DNA from: Gramella sp. KN1008
Lineage (GTDB): Bacteria; Bacteroidota; Bacteroidia; Flavobacteriales; Flavobacteriaceae
Assembly (NCBI RefSeq): GCF_004332155.1
Contig: NZ_SJDV01000001.1
Span: 620,001-684,000, forward strand
Length of the DNA stretch: 64,000 bases
Reading direction: 5' to 3'
A model generated the notes under the pieces. That model did no database searches, had not been told where the DNA came from, and worked only from the letters and a program-made list of their open reading frames with translations. Positions 29,901 to 38,558 of the stretch are shown in pieces. Each line of letters opens with the position of its first letter. The first letter of the stretch is position 1. A program made the translations under genes and the position numbers.

Positions 29901-32900
29901 TCCGTGGTTAGGCGTAGAACGATATTTGCGGCCTGATTGGAAGGTGGGGTGTAGACCACATCTTTATAATTTACCGACATTGTAGTAGAGCTAAGACTTC
30001 CTCCACCTGAAACGATCTCCCACTGCCCCTGGCTCGCACCGCCAGTTATATTTGCTCCGTTGAGTGTTAAAGTTGAATTAGAACATATTACCTGGTCGCT
30101 CCATTCTTCAATAACTGGCAGAGGTTCAAGAGTAAGAGTTAAAGTAGCGTAAGCTTCTGCACAATTAGTATTATTTGGTTGAACAGTATAGGTTAAATCT
30201 ACATTTCCATTAGAAATATCAGTGCTTCCGGGAGTATAAGTACTGGTAGCTGAGCTCGCATTGCTAAATGTACCATCTCCTGTTGTAGCCCATGTGCCTG
30301 TATCATAATCTCCGGTTAAAGTTGCTGTAATATCATAAGTCTCATCCTGACAAATAGCAGCAGTATTAGGATTAATTTCTACTGTTGGTTGTTTAAAAAC
30401 AGTGACTACAACTTCGTCTGAAATCTCACCACAGGTCGTTGGTGAACCTGTAGTAGTTATGGTTAGTGTTACTGAGCCGTTTGCAATATCATTGGTTCCT
30501 GGCGTATAAGTTGAAGTTGAAGATGTGCTGCTTGAAAAGCTTCCATCTCCATTTGTTGTCCATTGAATACCAGTTCCGCTCGCCCCGGTAAAACTTCCGC
30601 TGAGAGCGGCCGCTTCTGTTGAACAGATTGAAAAGTCTTCTCCTGCATTCACCGAAGAAGCTTCATCGACAGTTACCACTACGGTATCTGTAGCATCCGG
30701 TGAGCAGGGGCCGCTCGCGGTAAGCGTGAACGTTATATCTCCGATGAATGAAGCATCGGGAGTAAATAGCGGTGTGAGAGAATTAGCATCGTTAAACGTA
30801 CCTGCTGTGGAAGGGTTAGCCGTCCAGGTAGCGGTTTCTGCGCTTCCTCCAATTGTTCCTGAAAGATTGATCTCTCCAGACTGACAAACTGAAAATGCAG
30901 AAGAGATAGAACTCACCGACGCATCCTCATAAAAATAGATAGTCATTTCATCTGCACCGGCCTGGCAGGCTCCTTTGGGCGCATCAGTTATAATTCTAAG
31001 TGTAACGGGACTAGCAGGTCCATCGGCTCCTCCTGGTGTATAAGTGGCATTCGCAAGATCGGTTGGGTTATTAAGAGTACCACCAGCCGTTACAGGTTCC
31101 CATCTAGGATTTAATTTACCGGCATTTCCATTTCCAAAACTAGCCGTACCGGTCAGGTCTATACTTGTAATATCCTGGCAAACGGTTTGATCTTCTCCGG
31201 CCTGTACTTCTACAAAATCTTCTACATCCACTTGGAGTTGTTGCCAGTCACTTGTTCCGCAAATATTGCTGGTTCGAACTTTGATAAAATTACTTCCTCG
31301 TACAGAATTATTTGTGGCTTTTACAGTTACAGCGGTACCATCATTATCACCTCCCTCTTTGAATATCCATCCCGTTGGTAACTCCCATTCATAGGAAGTG
31401 GCACCTGTAACTTCAGCAATAGAGAAATTCAGGTTATCGGCAACAGGACAAATGGCAGTTGGGCCTGTTATAATTCCTGGTTGGGCGGCAATTCCGGATA
31501 TAACTTCTACTTCAATGATTGAACTGGTGATAACATTTTTTCCAGCTGCTATACATTCATCATTATTTGTGACCTCCAAATAAACCTGCACGTTTGTGCC
31601 AACCGGAAGGTCATTAGGACTGAAGGAGCTGCTGGTTCCTGCAGGAGATCCATTCACGTACCATTGGTATTCCGGATTAGAACCACCGTCGGTTAAATTA
31701 GAAGTGAAATTTACCACCGAGCCTGAACAAATTAAGTTGTTATCGGTTGAGATCGTAATAGCCGGAATTAGAATAGGATTTACAGTGATCTCTATGCCTG
31801 TGCTTTCAGCCGGGTTAAGTGCCGGATCCACGCATTCAATATCTGATACCAATTCAACGCTTACTATATCCCCATCACTTAAGCCGGAAGTGGAAAATGT
31901 TGGAGTGGTAGTAGTTGAAACAGCCGAACCATTGACTTTCCAGTTATATTGAGGATTGTCACCTTCATTACCAGGTGTTGCATTAAAAGTTATGGAAGCT
32001 CCATCACAAATAGTATTATCCGTATCAGTAGTGGAAATACTTACTGAGGGTATCTGTAATGGATTAACCTGAACATCTATTGAGTTACTTTGAACCGGAT
32101 TTGAAGAATCATCCACACAGGCAATATTTGAAGTCATTTCTACATAAACATTCTGAGAACCCACACCTAGCGTGCTGGTCTTAAATGTCGCAGAATTGCT
32201 TCCAACCGGATTGCCTCCCACATACCATTGATATTGTGGGTTATTTCCTCCATCAACAGGAGTGGCATTAAAAGTTACTTCTTCTCCTTCACAAATATCA
32301 TTATGATCGGATATTATGCTTACCTGAGGTGTGATCAATGGGTTTACCGTGATGTCAATCGTGTTACTGGTAACCGTTGGAGGTGCCGCACAAGGAGCAT
32401 TGGAAGTCATTTTCACATTAATACTATGATTTCCGCTACTCAGGTTGGAAGCGGAAAAGGTAGAGGAGTTGTTGCCCACAGAGTTTCCGTCTACAAACCA
32501 TTCGTAGGAAGGTGAAGTACCCCCTTCTATTGGAGCGGCCGAAAAATCTATAGTTTCACCAAAACAAATATTAGTTTCGGATGCAGATATATTAACCTGC
32601 GGATTTCTTTCATTATTTACGGTAACGGTATGATAATCGCTGTATATTGTAATATCACCACTATCACAGGTCGCTACCACTTTAATTCTTATTCTGTCCC
32701 CATTAGATATTTGGGTTTCCCCATCTAATGTGATTGTGGTACCGCTTGAACCGGTAGTTATCGGATAACCTGATCCCGATGTAATATCGGACCAGCTACC
32801 TCCTGAATATCTTTGCCAGGTATAGGTATAAGAACTGGAACTCCCAGGGGTAAATGCTGAAACGTAGAAAGTGATATCTTCAAAAGAACATATAGTGGTC

Positions 32901-33022
32901 GAGCCGTTAGGTTGAATGCTTACGGTTGGATTTGTCGTACACTGGCTGTAAGCTTTAAAAGAAGAAAAGCTTATCAGAATAAAAAATATGTAGACTACTT
33001 TTAAAAGTAATTTTTTCCCCAT
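23987..33022 (-). CDS. Giant Ig/PKD-like multidomain surface protein with LamG domain and T9SS type A sorting domain
   Basis: I start it at 33022 (MGKKLLLKVVYIFFILISFSS), giving about 3011 residues; a start at 33046 adds eight. The signal peptide ends near YSQ. Residues about 30-500 are five Ig-like units of the form ICxGxxVxFxAxPxxGGxNPxYQWYVxG. A PKD-like unit (about 507-607, GATSYEWELPTGW) and several units containing AGED and VC follow to about 1057. Further Ig-like units continue to about 1700. A MAM/jelly-roll-like domain lies at about 1711-1941 (TFDQAYNLTPGAYISVEISTDGG). A LamG domain (about 2121-2264, LDFDGVDDYV) starts the C-terminal half, which is clearly paralogous to the neighbouring giant protein, and a type A sorting domain (about 2931-3011, ending SNKKIIVN) closes it. 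The role is probably adhesion or glycan binding at the surface; no catalytic motif is visible. Confidence 0.92.
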   Translation of the reverse strand: MGKKLLLKVVYIFFILISFSSFKAYSQCTTNPTVSIQPNGSTTICSFEDITFYVSAFTPGSSSSYTYTWQRYSGGSWSDITSGSGYPITTGSSGTTITLDGETQISNGDRIRIKVVATCDSGDITIYSDYHTVTVNNERNPQVNISASETNICFGETIDFSAAPIEGGTSPSYEWFVDGNSVGNNSSTFSASNLSSGNHSINVKMTSNAPCAAPPTVTSNTIDITVNPLITPQVSIISDHNDICEGEEVTFNATPVDGGNNPQYQWYVGGNPVGSNSATFKTSTLGVGSQNVYVEMTSNIACVDDSSNPVQSNSIDVQVNPLQIPSVSISTTDTDNTICDGASITFNATPGNEGDNPQYNWKVNGSAVSTTTTPTFSTSGLSDGDIVSVELVSDIECVDPALNPAESTGIEITVNPILIPAITISTDNNLICSGSVVNFTSNLTDGGSNPEYQWYVNGSPAGTSSSFSPNDLPVGTNVQVYLEVTNNDECIAAGKNVITSSIIEVEVISGIAAQPGIITGPTAICPVADNLNFSIAEVTGATSYEWELPTGWIFKEGGDNDGTAVTVKATNNSVRGSNFIKVRTSNICGTSDWQQLQVDVEDFVEVQAGEDQTVCQDITSIDLTGTASFGNGNAGKLNPRWEPVTAGGTLNNPTDLANATYTPGGADGPASPVTLRIITDAPKGACQAGADEMTIYFYEDASVSSISSAFSVCQSGEINLSGTIGGSAETATWTANPSTAGTFNDANSLTPLFTPDASFIGDITFTLTASGPCSPDATDTVVVTVDEASSVNAGEDFSICSTEAAALSGSFTGASGTGIQWTTNGDGSFSSSTSSTSTYTPGTNDIANGSVTLTITTTGSPTTCGEISDEVVVTVFKQPTVEINPNTAAICQDETYDITATLTGDYDTGTWATTGDGTFSNASSATSTYTPGSTDISNGNVDLTYTVQPNNTNCAEAYATLTLTLEPLPVIEEWSDQVICSNSTLTLNGANITGGASQGQWEIVSGGGSLSSTTMSVNYKDVVYTPPSNQAANIVLRLTTEDPAGNCPSVSYDLNVSVNKEPLITTQPSNVGVCSTEPSELSVVASGDNLNYQWYKEGAPVGPNSPTLSFSNTTSSNAGSYYVEVSGADSCSLVTSETVTINVDENIVITAPARDVSVCGDGLSEAIFDFIAHANGAELSFAWLKDGNPLDINSDPDLTFDPPTRDGNGVYEGSLVISNIGNDDAYNGNYQVQITGPDGFSCSTATSNTFYLRINQFPDDPQVEDITYCQFDTPEPLSVISGTNLKWYASETGDDLFTDTSGYPINPTPSTDDFGETTYWVTQTPDVCESNRVPVKVIVKEKPAVPETEASVSLCHNSTAEPLSATPVSDATLNWYDADSNFIGNTAPTPDTQTVTSSPIIYYVSQTLPNECESDLVEISVTVNALPEVTASNDDEIICEGNSTTLRAGGATSYIWMEGETEIGTSADISVSPTINTTYTVIGTDSNGCVNSAEIEVQVDPPSEGGLLSGPSSICIDGSGSITLSDYIGEIQRWEQSVDNGASWTTIDETSEILTIENYTVASTYRAVVKSGVCNEANSEEISIGVDPLPEGGELNWVGVGRIFSICEVQDPGYAVDIQLTGITGSIEKWEYRASNQTTWTTIIENGETFQGDVLSAGKIESLIGDRSTVFRVEITSGACPDPVYSETAILSIISSEILPEPVTVDPDVICFGDEVRLTAESGYTSGSTISEDGLFDNAGITNNGWRVTLEGDVVGFDTDANNTRPDRWKRATDHPLTTAELTSPYNYQDVFWATGIQDGNKGFGVVSSGNNSTIETPVFGIDDMDAALLTFDQAYNLTPGAYISVEISTDGGATYEQTPLYVRGVPADSEEGITSGNFADFALGTVEDRPENKIELDLGPYLGETNLRIRFNYQGSQIGDVWAIDNIDFADGPQGASQVWTDYTDPDNPVIIGTSNTETWIPTLIGWNTFEFKTTLVYNSNGESCPVTEHAKSVKVFAFDEYTVTTTAEEGECGSNSIILSASVIGAFQGEITSYPTLDGYTGQWEITGPADYTFSESHLTNENDNLAAINDPNAVFIPDTFGSYTFKWTLTPTAVDENDLLIENTGCPPVMNEVPILIEECFALDFDGVDDYVDAGTNYTGFYSLEAWVRPESGNGTIISKRDQHNGGDGYELELNNGKPVFRWNGGVLTSSQAIDINDRWYHIAVSFNGTSATLYIDGIKVVDRTTGSAATNSTAPLLIGASGDINTGIPTNYFSGWIEEVRIWNTEITQEQIQFMMNQHLQNEANMGMEIPMPVPGGLAYSDLAGYYRLISSDPDPANLETFDASLMPANGLTPDLALNSVPATLNNMTTNQQNTAPLPYLSGVDGPWTSVSTWLRPTVWDIPNANGVNGDPIEWNIVRTFHDITSQAKDITVLGLKSETVGKELTIANPAGPMDETNAGQFIRVTHYLWLDGNMDLVGESQLLQDEGSILEENSNGWLERDQQGRLSSFNYNYWSSPVSVQGSANNSGYVLNSVLLDGTISGNPQSINFNLWEFAADGAKTNPITISSYWIWDFRGGEADIYGDWTHLGEDGTAYTGSGYSMKGTDGTVGLGLFQNYVFRGKPHNGTINLSIGANQNYLVGNPYPSSIDAYEFIKDNLKDVSGGRNTQNVFNGVIYLWDHFANQTHLLEEYIGGYATYTLAGGVKAISVDERINATMDESSKIPQRYIPVAQGFFLNSTTDEAMTNVGITIDGGSISFKNSQRVYKRENNGDPSIFLIHEDRFKSSQTSSTRSSEDDRAKIRLKFQSPAGYHRQILVTRDPNTSNNFDLGYDAPLIENNAEDMYWLVNNSPYVIQAVPDFEKDQVLPLAIKTQAEGQFTVKIDSTENWPADKQIYLKDKKLDSIHDILDEAYVGTSDTGEIKDRFELVFFKAALDPDIADPGTLPVIDGVGISYSNNRKEIMIANESMLDVSKVMIFDMNGKLVQEFDEFPSQREILLGMRPVRAGVYIIKVFSENAVSNKKIIVN

Positions 33023-33260
33023 AGTTGCCAGGTTTAAATAAAACAATAGTTGTGTAGGGGTAATGAATTGGGGCTAAAAAAATCGTGGGGCAATAACTTG
33101 AGCTAAGTCATCTAAAAGGTTGGGGAGTAGTGAATTAGCAGATAAATTTAAATGAAAAAACCGAATAAACACTAATTTTTCGCTGAAAAACGTGATTACT
33201 CGGTGAAAATGTAGGAAAATTCGATATGAGAAATTATTTGGCTGATTATTAGTATATAAT
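33023..33260. other. Spacer upstream of the second giant gene
   Basis: This stretch of roughly 240 AT-rich bases between the pruA terminator and the giant gene must hold the promoter of the latter. I found no full TAnnTTTG element on the minus strand and no gene. Confidence 0.5.
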
Positions 33261-33291
33261 AAAAAAACCGCCGGATTTCCAGCGGTTTTTT
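33261..33291 (-). terminator. Terminator of pruA
   Basis: AAAAAACCGC and GCGGTTTTTT form a 10-bp stem flanked by A and T runs, with a partly paired inner loop (GG with CC). It lies 21 bases beyond the pruA stop and works in either direction. Confidence 0.85.
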
Positions 33292-33311
33292 AATATCAGA
33301 CCTTTCGGAGC

Positions 33312-34955
33312 TTATTCTCCCATAAAGGGGTACCTGTAATCTGTGGCAGGTACAAATGTTTCCTTGATCAGTCTTACTGAGATCCATCTCATAAGATTCA
33401 TTTTGGAACCGGCTTTATCATTGGTTCCGCTGGCTCTCGCTCCCCCAAAAGGTTGCTGGCCAACCACAGCTCCCGTAGGCTTGTCATTAATATAGAAGTT
33501 ACCCGCAGCATTCTGAAGCAGATCTGTGGCCTGGGCGGCAGCATAACGGTCACCAGATAAAATTGCGCCAGTAAGGGCATACATACTTGTAGTGTCTATT
33601 GTTTCACAAATATCTGCCCACTTCTGCTCATCAAAGTTATTATCATCATAAACATAGATGGTAACCACTGGTCCGAAAAGTTCGGTTTCCATGGTCGTAT
33701 AATGAGGATCTGTAGTTAGAATTACCGTAGGCTCTATAAAGTAACCTTTGGATTTGTCATAATTTCCACCAACTATGATCTCTGCATTTTTATCTTTTTT
33801 GGCCTTGTCAATATAACTTGCAAGCTTGTCAAAAGCGCCTTCGTGGATTACTGCATTAATGAAGTTGCTCATATCTTCTGGCGACCCCATTTTGAAGGAC
33901 TTAACATCCTCTACAACAAAATCTTTGATCTGAGGCCAAAGGCTTTTTGGTAGATAAACCCTTGAAGCAGCACTACACTTTTGTCCCTGATATTCAAATG
34001 CACCACGGGAAATAGCCGTAGCCACTTGCTTTGGATTAGCAGTTGGGTGCGCCAGGATAAAGTCCTTACCACCGGTTTCTCCTACAATTCTAGGATAGGA
34101 TTTATATTTTCTAATATTCTTACCTATCTTTTCCCAAATACCTTTGAATACATCAGTACTTCCAGTAAAATGAATTCCGGCAAAATCTGGACTGGCGAGA
34201 ACGGTATTAGTGATCATTTCGGGATCTCCGTTAACCATATTGATAACTCCATCAGGAACACCAGCTTCTTTGAATACTTCCATCAACACCTGGGCAGATA
34301 GCATCTGGCTGTCACTAGGTTTCCATACGGTAACATTCCCCATAAGAGCTGCGCTTGAAGGCAGGTTTCCAGCGATAGCCGTAAAGTTGAAAGGTGTAAT
34401 GGCATATACAAACCCTTCAAGTGGTCTGTATTCCACACGATTCCAGTTTCCGTCTGAAGAAATTGGCTGCTCATTATATAGTTCACTCATGAACTCTACA
34501 TTGAATCGCAAAAAGTCGCAAATTTCTGCAGCCGAATCGATCTCAGCCTGGTAAATGTTTTTGGATTGACCAATCATGGTCGCGGCATTCATCTTTTGCC
34601 GGTATGGACCCGAAATCAGGTCAGCTGCTTTAAGGAAAACAGCTGCACGTTGTTCCCATTCGAGCTTCGCCCATTTCTTTCTGGCTTCTAATGCTACTTC
34701 AATAGCTTTTTCTACGTGCCTCTTTTTGGCCAGGTGGTAAGTTCCTACCTGGTGTTGATGATCGTGAGGTGGATTAATCGTTTTGGTATCTCCAGTTTTG
34801 ATTTCCTCAGAACCGATGTATAGTGGAACTTCGGTCTTGGCGTTCCAAAGGTCTTTGTAAGTAAGTAAAACTTCTTCTCTTTCGGGAGTTCCCGGTGCGT
34901 AACTTTTAACTGGTTCGTTAACGGCTACGGGAACATGAAAAAATCCTTTTCCCAT
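33312..34955 (-). CDS. pruA: 1-pyrroline-5-carboxylate (L-glutamate gamma-semialdehyde) dehydrogenase
   Basis: This NAD-dependent aldehyde dehydrogenase makes glutamate in proline breakdown. The 547-residue length fits the stand-alone group I P5C dehydrogenases, which resemble mitochondrial ALDH4A1, rather than bifunctional PutA. Visible motifs: the fold segment AITPFNFTAIAGNLPSSAALMGN, the NAD-binding HFTGSTDVFKGIWEKIG, the catalytic Glu in VGETGGKDFILAHP, the catalytic Cys in YQGQKCSAASRVYLP, and GPVVTIYVYDD. No proline dehydrogenase gene is adjacent in the window. Confidence 0.95.
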   Translation of the reverse strand: MGKGFFHVPVAVNEPVKSYAPGTPEREEVLLTYKDLWNAKTEVPLYIGSEEIKTGDTKTINPPHDHQHQVGTYHLAKKRHVEKAIEVALEARKKWAKLEWEQRAAVFLKAADLISGPYRQKMNAATMIGQSKNIYQAEIDSAAEICDFLRFNVEFMSELYNEQPISSDGNWNRVEYRPLEGFVYAITPFNFTAIAGNLPSSAALMGNVTVWKPSDSQMLSAQVLMEVFKEAGVPDGVINMVNGDPEMITNTVLASPDFAGIHFTGSTDVFKGIWEKIGKNIRKYKSYPRIVGETGGKDFILAHPTANPKQVATAISRGAFEYQGQKCSAASRVYLPKSLWPQIKDFVVEDVKSFKMGSPEDMSNFINAVIHEGAFDKLASYIDKAKKDKNAEIIVGGNYDKSKGYFIEPTVILTTDPHYTTMETELFGPVVTIYVYDDNNFDEQKWADICETIDTTSMYALTGAILSGDRYAAAQATDLLQNAAGNFYINDKPTGAVVGQQPFGGARASGTNDKAGSKMNLMRWISVRLIKETFVPATDYRYPFMGE

Positions 34956-35093
34956 AATATAATATTTGCTTTTTTCGATTTATTTTAATTCTGCTAAAGG
35001 TAAAAAAATTAAGTGGTTCTGAATAACTACGTCAAGGTCTTCACGAAAGCTTAACTTTTTTCGTAATTTTCCTTAAAATTTTGACTTTTATTC

Positions 35094-35813
35094 ATGTGTA
35101 CAATTACCCTGGTGCCTCATCCTGACTCGTTGAATGGCTTTGTTTTAACCTCTAACCGTGATGAGGCCGTAAGCAGAGTTTCCCTGTCCCCTCAAATGCA
35201 TACTTATAGAGGTAGAAAATTATTTTTTCCGAAGGATAAAAAGGCAGGGGGTACCTGGATAGGGGTAAGCGAAAATCTGAGATGTGTTTGTTTAATGAAT
35301 GGTGCTGAAAAGCCACATATTAGAGAAAGTGATTACAGAAAGAGCAGGGGAGTAGTTGTTAAGGATTTTCTTGTTGGAAAAAAACTCAAGAAACTTCTTA
35401 GAGATTATGAGCTTTCCGGGATTGAGCCTTTTACAATGATCGTTGTGGACTGGCACAATGGACTTATGTTCACTGAGCTTATCTGGGATGGCACGGAAAG
35501 AAAACTTATCAAGCTACCTTTAAAGGAGCATATCTGGTCATCTTCACCTCTGTATACTGAAGAAATGAAAAGCAGAAGAAAAAAATGGTTTGAAGACTTA
35601 AAACATTCAGAGGGATTTTCCGCTAAGACATTACTGGAGTTTCATCAGAATGCGGGTGAAGGGAATAAGGAGTCTGACCTTATAATAGACAGAGGTTTCC
35701 TTAAAACTCAAAGTATCACTCAGGTATTCAATACTCGCGAGAAATTAAAGTTCTGGTATAAGAACCTTATAAATAACGAAGTTACTGAAGATTATATTCA
35801 GTTCAGAGCATAA
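35094..35813 (+). CDS. NRDE-family (TANGO2-like) protein
   Basis: This 239-residue protein starts MCTITLVPHPDSLNGFVLTSNRDEAVSR, with the family signature SNRDE and a Cys at position 2. Removal of Met would expose that Cys, as in N-terminal nucleophile hydrolases. The GGTWIGVSENLRCVCLMNGAE segment is also typical. Animal TANGO2 is a distant relative whose role has been linked to haem or lipid handling, but the bacterial function is unknown. It converges on apaG with a 16-base 3' overlap. Confidence 0.88.
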   Translation: MCTITLVPHPDSLNGFVLTSNRDEAVSRVSLSPQMHTYRGRKLFFPKDKKAGGTWIGVSENLRCVCLMNGAEKPHIRESDYRKSRGVVVKDFLVGKKLKKLLRDYELSGIEPFTMIVVDWHNGLMFTELIWDGTERKLIKLPLKEHIWSSSPLYTEEMKSRRKKWFEDLKHSEGFSAKTLLEFHQNAGEGNKESDLIIDRGFLKTQSITQVFNTREKLKFWYKNLINNEVTEDYIQFRA

Positions 35814-36184
35814 GGGGCACTAAGCTTAAAAGACGGGATTTTCACCTTGAAGTTCTTGCTGGTGGTGAAATTAATCATATTATAATGGCCTTTCATCGCA
35901 CCAAAGGGCCCGGTTAAGAGACAGCCGTTTCTATAAGTGTGGCTTTCTCCGGGTTTGAGGACTGGTTTTTTTCCAATCACTCCTTCTCCCGAAACAATTT
36001 CGGTATCATTAAGGCAATCCTTGATCTTCCAGAATCTGGATTTCAATTGCACCCAGTCATTACTCTGGTTTTCTATGGTTATCCTGTAACCAAATGCAAA
36101 ATGCATCCTGTAGTTCTTGTAGAACATACCTTCAAAATGGGTTTCCACCGAAATCTTAATGCCTCTTGTAACCTGTTGAACCAT
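35798..36184 (-). CDS. apaG: ApaG-domain protein
   Basis: The 128-residue protein is a single ApaG (FBOX-like Ig-fold) domain with the signatures FGYRITIENQSNDWVQLKSRFWKI, GEGVIGKKPVLKPGESHTY and MKGHYNM. ApaG has been associated with divalent cation efflux and Ap4A levels in enterobacteria, but its biochemistry is unresolved. It is last in a tight run plug-DUF3667-apaG, with 1 base between the DUF3667 stop and its start. Confidence 0.93.
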   Translation of the reverse strand: MVQQVTRGIKISVETHFEGMFYKNYRMHFAFGYRITIENQSNDWVQLKSRFWKIKDCLNDTEIVSGEGVIGKKPVLKPGESHTYRNGCLLTGPFGAMKGHYNMINFTTSKNFKVKIPSFKLSAPYALN

Positions 36185-36185
36185 A

Positions 36186-37274
36186 TTAGTATATAGAAAA
36201 GGACGCCAGCAAAGAAAGTATTGCAGCTATAATCGCTAAAATAAAAAATATCAGGTTTAATAGGAGAAACTTTAGAATGGTTTTAACACGTCCCTGGCCA
36301 TAAAAATTCCGCATCCCTTTATAAAGATAGAATAGGAATACAAAATTAGCCGTGGTCATAACCCAGTTGCTGTTAACGATCATATCTATAAGCAAAGCAA
36401 GACCGTAAAGAACGAAGAACATTGTTTGAATATGGAATGCGAAAATCAGGTGTTCCATATAATTAAATGGACGTCGCAGGTATAAGAGCCAGATAAAAAG
36501 AGCGAAAACCGGGAGATAGAAGAAAATGATGAAAGGTAGCTTACTAACGAAATAATCTACAAAAAGCCTTGGATTCTGCCTGAACGTGCCTACGTCTACC
36601 GCCTTCTTATATAACCAGTGGTTATAACCCGTTTGAGCATGTTGCAGACTATCCATTGCAATACGGGAACTTCTAATCTCGGTCTCATCATAAAAAGCAT
36701 AATAAAGTTCGCTTTTTTTGACCAGAGCACTCAGATTGCTCATAGTATCTATCTCCTGCTGGGATACGTATTTATCTTTATAGCTTTTAGGATTAGTGTC
36801 TAATTTGATACTATCAAGTCCTATTTGCCGGTCTGTGATAATCTTGTTGATGGAATCAAGGCCTGCCTGGGGAGGTTGCGGGATTATCACTCCAGGATTA
36901 GTATCCCGATTGCTGGCGTTTAAAGATTCGAAATCCTCGCCAAAATCGAATGAGAAACCAAAAATAAGGAAAAACACGATGGAGGTGCTTAGGTAAAATC
37001 TAAAAGGATTGGCATAAAACATTCGCCTTCCGCTTATGTAGTCTTTTGAAATTTTTCCCGGTTTGAAAAGCAATACCCGAAGCGTTCGCTGAAATCTGGA
37101 ATCATATGCAAAAACTCCCGAAAAGAACTCGCTAAAGAAATCATTGAAGCTTAATTTCTTGGTGCTGTTCATTTGCCCGCATCTTGCACAGAACCTGTCA
37201 GTAAGCTCTAAGGGGTGTCCGCAATTCAGGCATTCGTCTCCCCTGTATTTCATTAGTGACCGCTTAATTTTCAT
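36186..37274 (-). CDS. DUF3667 membrane protein with N-terminal zinc ribbon
   Basis: The 362-residue protein begins with a four-cysteine ribbon, CLNCGHPLELTDRFCARCGQ (residues about 16-35). A FFSGVFAYDSRFQRTLRVLLFKPGKISKDYISGRRMFYANPFRFYLSTS block follows in the order expected for DUF3667. One hydrophobic segment lies near residue 95 and at least four more lie in the C-terminal half (for example LPFIIFFYLPVFALFIWLLYL). It is an integral membrane protein, common in Bacteroidota and of unknown function. The middle (about 110-215) is a polar extracytoplasmic-looking region. Confidence 0.82.
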   Translation of the reverse strand: MKIKRSLMKYRGDECLNCGHPLELTDRFCARCGQMNSTKKLSFNDFFSEFFSGVFAYDSRFQRTLRVLLFKPGKISKDYISGRRMFYANPFRFYLSTSIVFFLIFGFSFDFGEDFESLNASNRDTNPGVIIPQPPQAGLDSINKIITDRQIGLDSIKLDTNPKSYKDKYVSQQEIDTMSNLSALVKKSELYYAFYDETEIRSSRIAMDSLQHAQTGYNHWLYKKAVDVGTFRQNPRLFVDYFVSKLPFIIFFYLPVFALFIWLLYLRRPFNYMEHLIFAFHIQTMFFVLYGLALLIDMIVNSNWVMTTANFVFLFYLYKGMRNFYGQGRVKTILKFLLLNLIFFILAIIAAILSLLASFSIY

Positions 37275-37289
37275 TTATTTCGGAAAAGA

Positions 37290-38543
37290 TTAATTACTAA
37301 TAGTTCTGGAACTGGCCGACCCTGCACCTATGATCCGATCGTAACGAGCTCCGGGATTATGATAATAGACCAGAATGGTATATGTGTTTTCGGTTTCGTC
37401 AAAATTTCCGCTTATAAATCCTTCATCAAGACTGCCGTCTTGATTAAGTAATACGTACTTGTAATTATAGAACCCCTGTTTGAATAAACGCGCTGTTTCG
37501 TAATATCCTGTTTCCTCATTATATTTTAATAAGGTGCTCTTGTCAAGTTCAAAATTATTAAAGCCGCCATAAAGATGTATCTCCGCATTTCCTATTGGAT
37601 CATAATTCTTGAGGCGGAAATGCATCCATACATATTCAGCTTCAATATCAGAATTCTGAGCCTGAATATTCCTTACCACAAAGCCTCCGTTTATATCCGG
37701 ATTATAAGTATAGGGCTCACCGCTTCGTGTGAAATCTGTGAACAGAAAATGATGATAAAGCTCTTCCATTTCTATGGCAGCAATATCAGCGCTTGTCGCT
37801 CTTAGGTCCTTATTGTCGAATTGCAGGAATTCGTTGCCACCCCAAAATGAGGATTCCGTGTCATATCTATAGATAAGTTCGTTGGCAATGGTATACTGTG
37901 GTTTCAGGTTGTTAACCGCCAGTTTAAGATTATGATTCTGAATAACACTTACCATCACATTCTGTTCCGGGTTTTTAAGAAGAAGATCGGGGGAATCCAC
38001 ACTAAAATTGACTACCTGTTTCTCGTTGATAAATTTAAGATCCCTGGAGCGTTTTATTTCGGCACTTACCCGTGCTATGGGTTCATACACCATAAATTTT
38101 CTGGAAAAGACCAGTTCACGGTTGGAATTAAAAACCTTTAAAAGATAGTTACCTGAAACTTTCAGTGCCCGTACATTGTTATTCGGAATGTTAAGCTCAT
38201 AATGGGTGTAAGGCTGTAAGGTGTTATAGGCATTGGTATATTGAGTAATTCTAACGTCGTCAAAACCATCCAGATATTCATTTTTGGTAAGCTGGCTGGG
38301 AGTCCAGTCAAAATTGAAATGCTCGATGGTATAGTAATAATCGGCTTCATCCCCAATAATATCATCAAAGCTCAAGCTTAGCCTGCCTCCAAGTCTTATG
38401 ATTGGATTGCCCGAAACTTCAGGGATATCACCTTTAAAGATAACCGTTCTTATAAAGTTTGGTGCAGGGGTTTCGTTGGTTTGCTGTGCAAAGCAGGTAC
38501 TGGAGGTCAACCCGAGAACCAGGAAAAATATAATCGCTCTCAT
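37290..38543 (-). CDS. Type IX secretion system plug protein (DUF5103)
   Basis: I start it at 38543 (MRAIIFFLVLGLTSSTCFAQ, 417 residues), which gives a clean signal peptide ending CFAQ and places the TAACTTTG element 16 bases upstream. The mature protein shows the N-terminal domain beginning IRTVIFKGDIPEVSGNPIIRLGGRLSLSFDD and the beta-rich body with YHHFLFTDFTRSGEPYTYNPDINGGFVVRN. In Flavobacterium johnsoniae a protein of this family occupies the periplasmic side of the SprA translocon and blocks the channel when PorV is absent. No sprA is in the window. Confidence 0.82.
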   Translation of the reverse strand: MRAIIFFLVLGLTSSTCFAQQTNETPAPNFIRTVIFKGDIPEVSGNPIIRLGGRLSLSFDDIIGDEADYYYTIEHFNFDWTPSQLTKNEYLDGFDDVRITQYTNAYNTLQPYTHYELNIPNNNVRALKVSGNYLLKVFNSNRELVFSRKFMVYEPIARVSAEIKRSRDLKFINEKQVVNFSVDSPDLLLKNPEQNVMVSVIQNHNLKLAVNNLKPQYTIANELIYRYDTESSFWGGNEFLQFDNKDLRATSADIAAIEMEELYHHFLFTDFTRSGEPYTYNPDINGGFVVRNIQAQNSDIEAEYVWMHFRLKNYDPIGNAEIHLYGGFNNFELDKSTLLKYNEETGYYETARLFKQGFYNYKYVLLNQDGSLDEGFISGNFDETENTYTILVYYHNPGARYDRIIGAGSASSRTISN

Positions 38544-38558
38544 ATAATGAATAATGAA

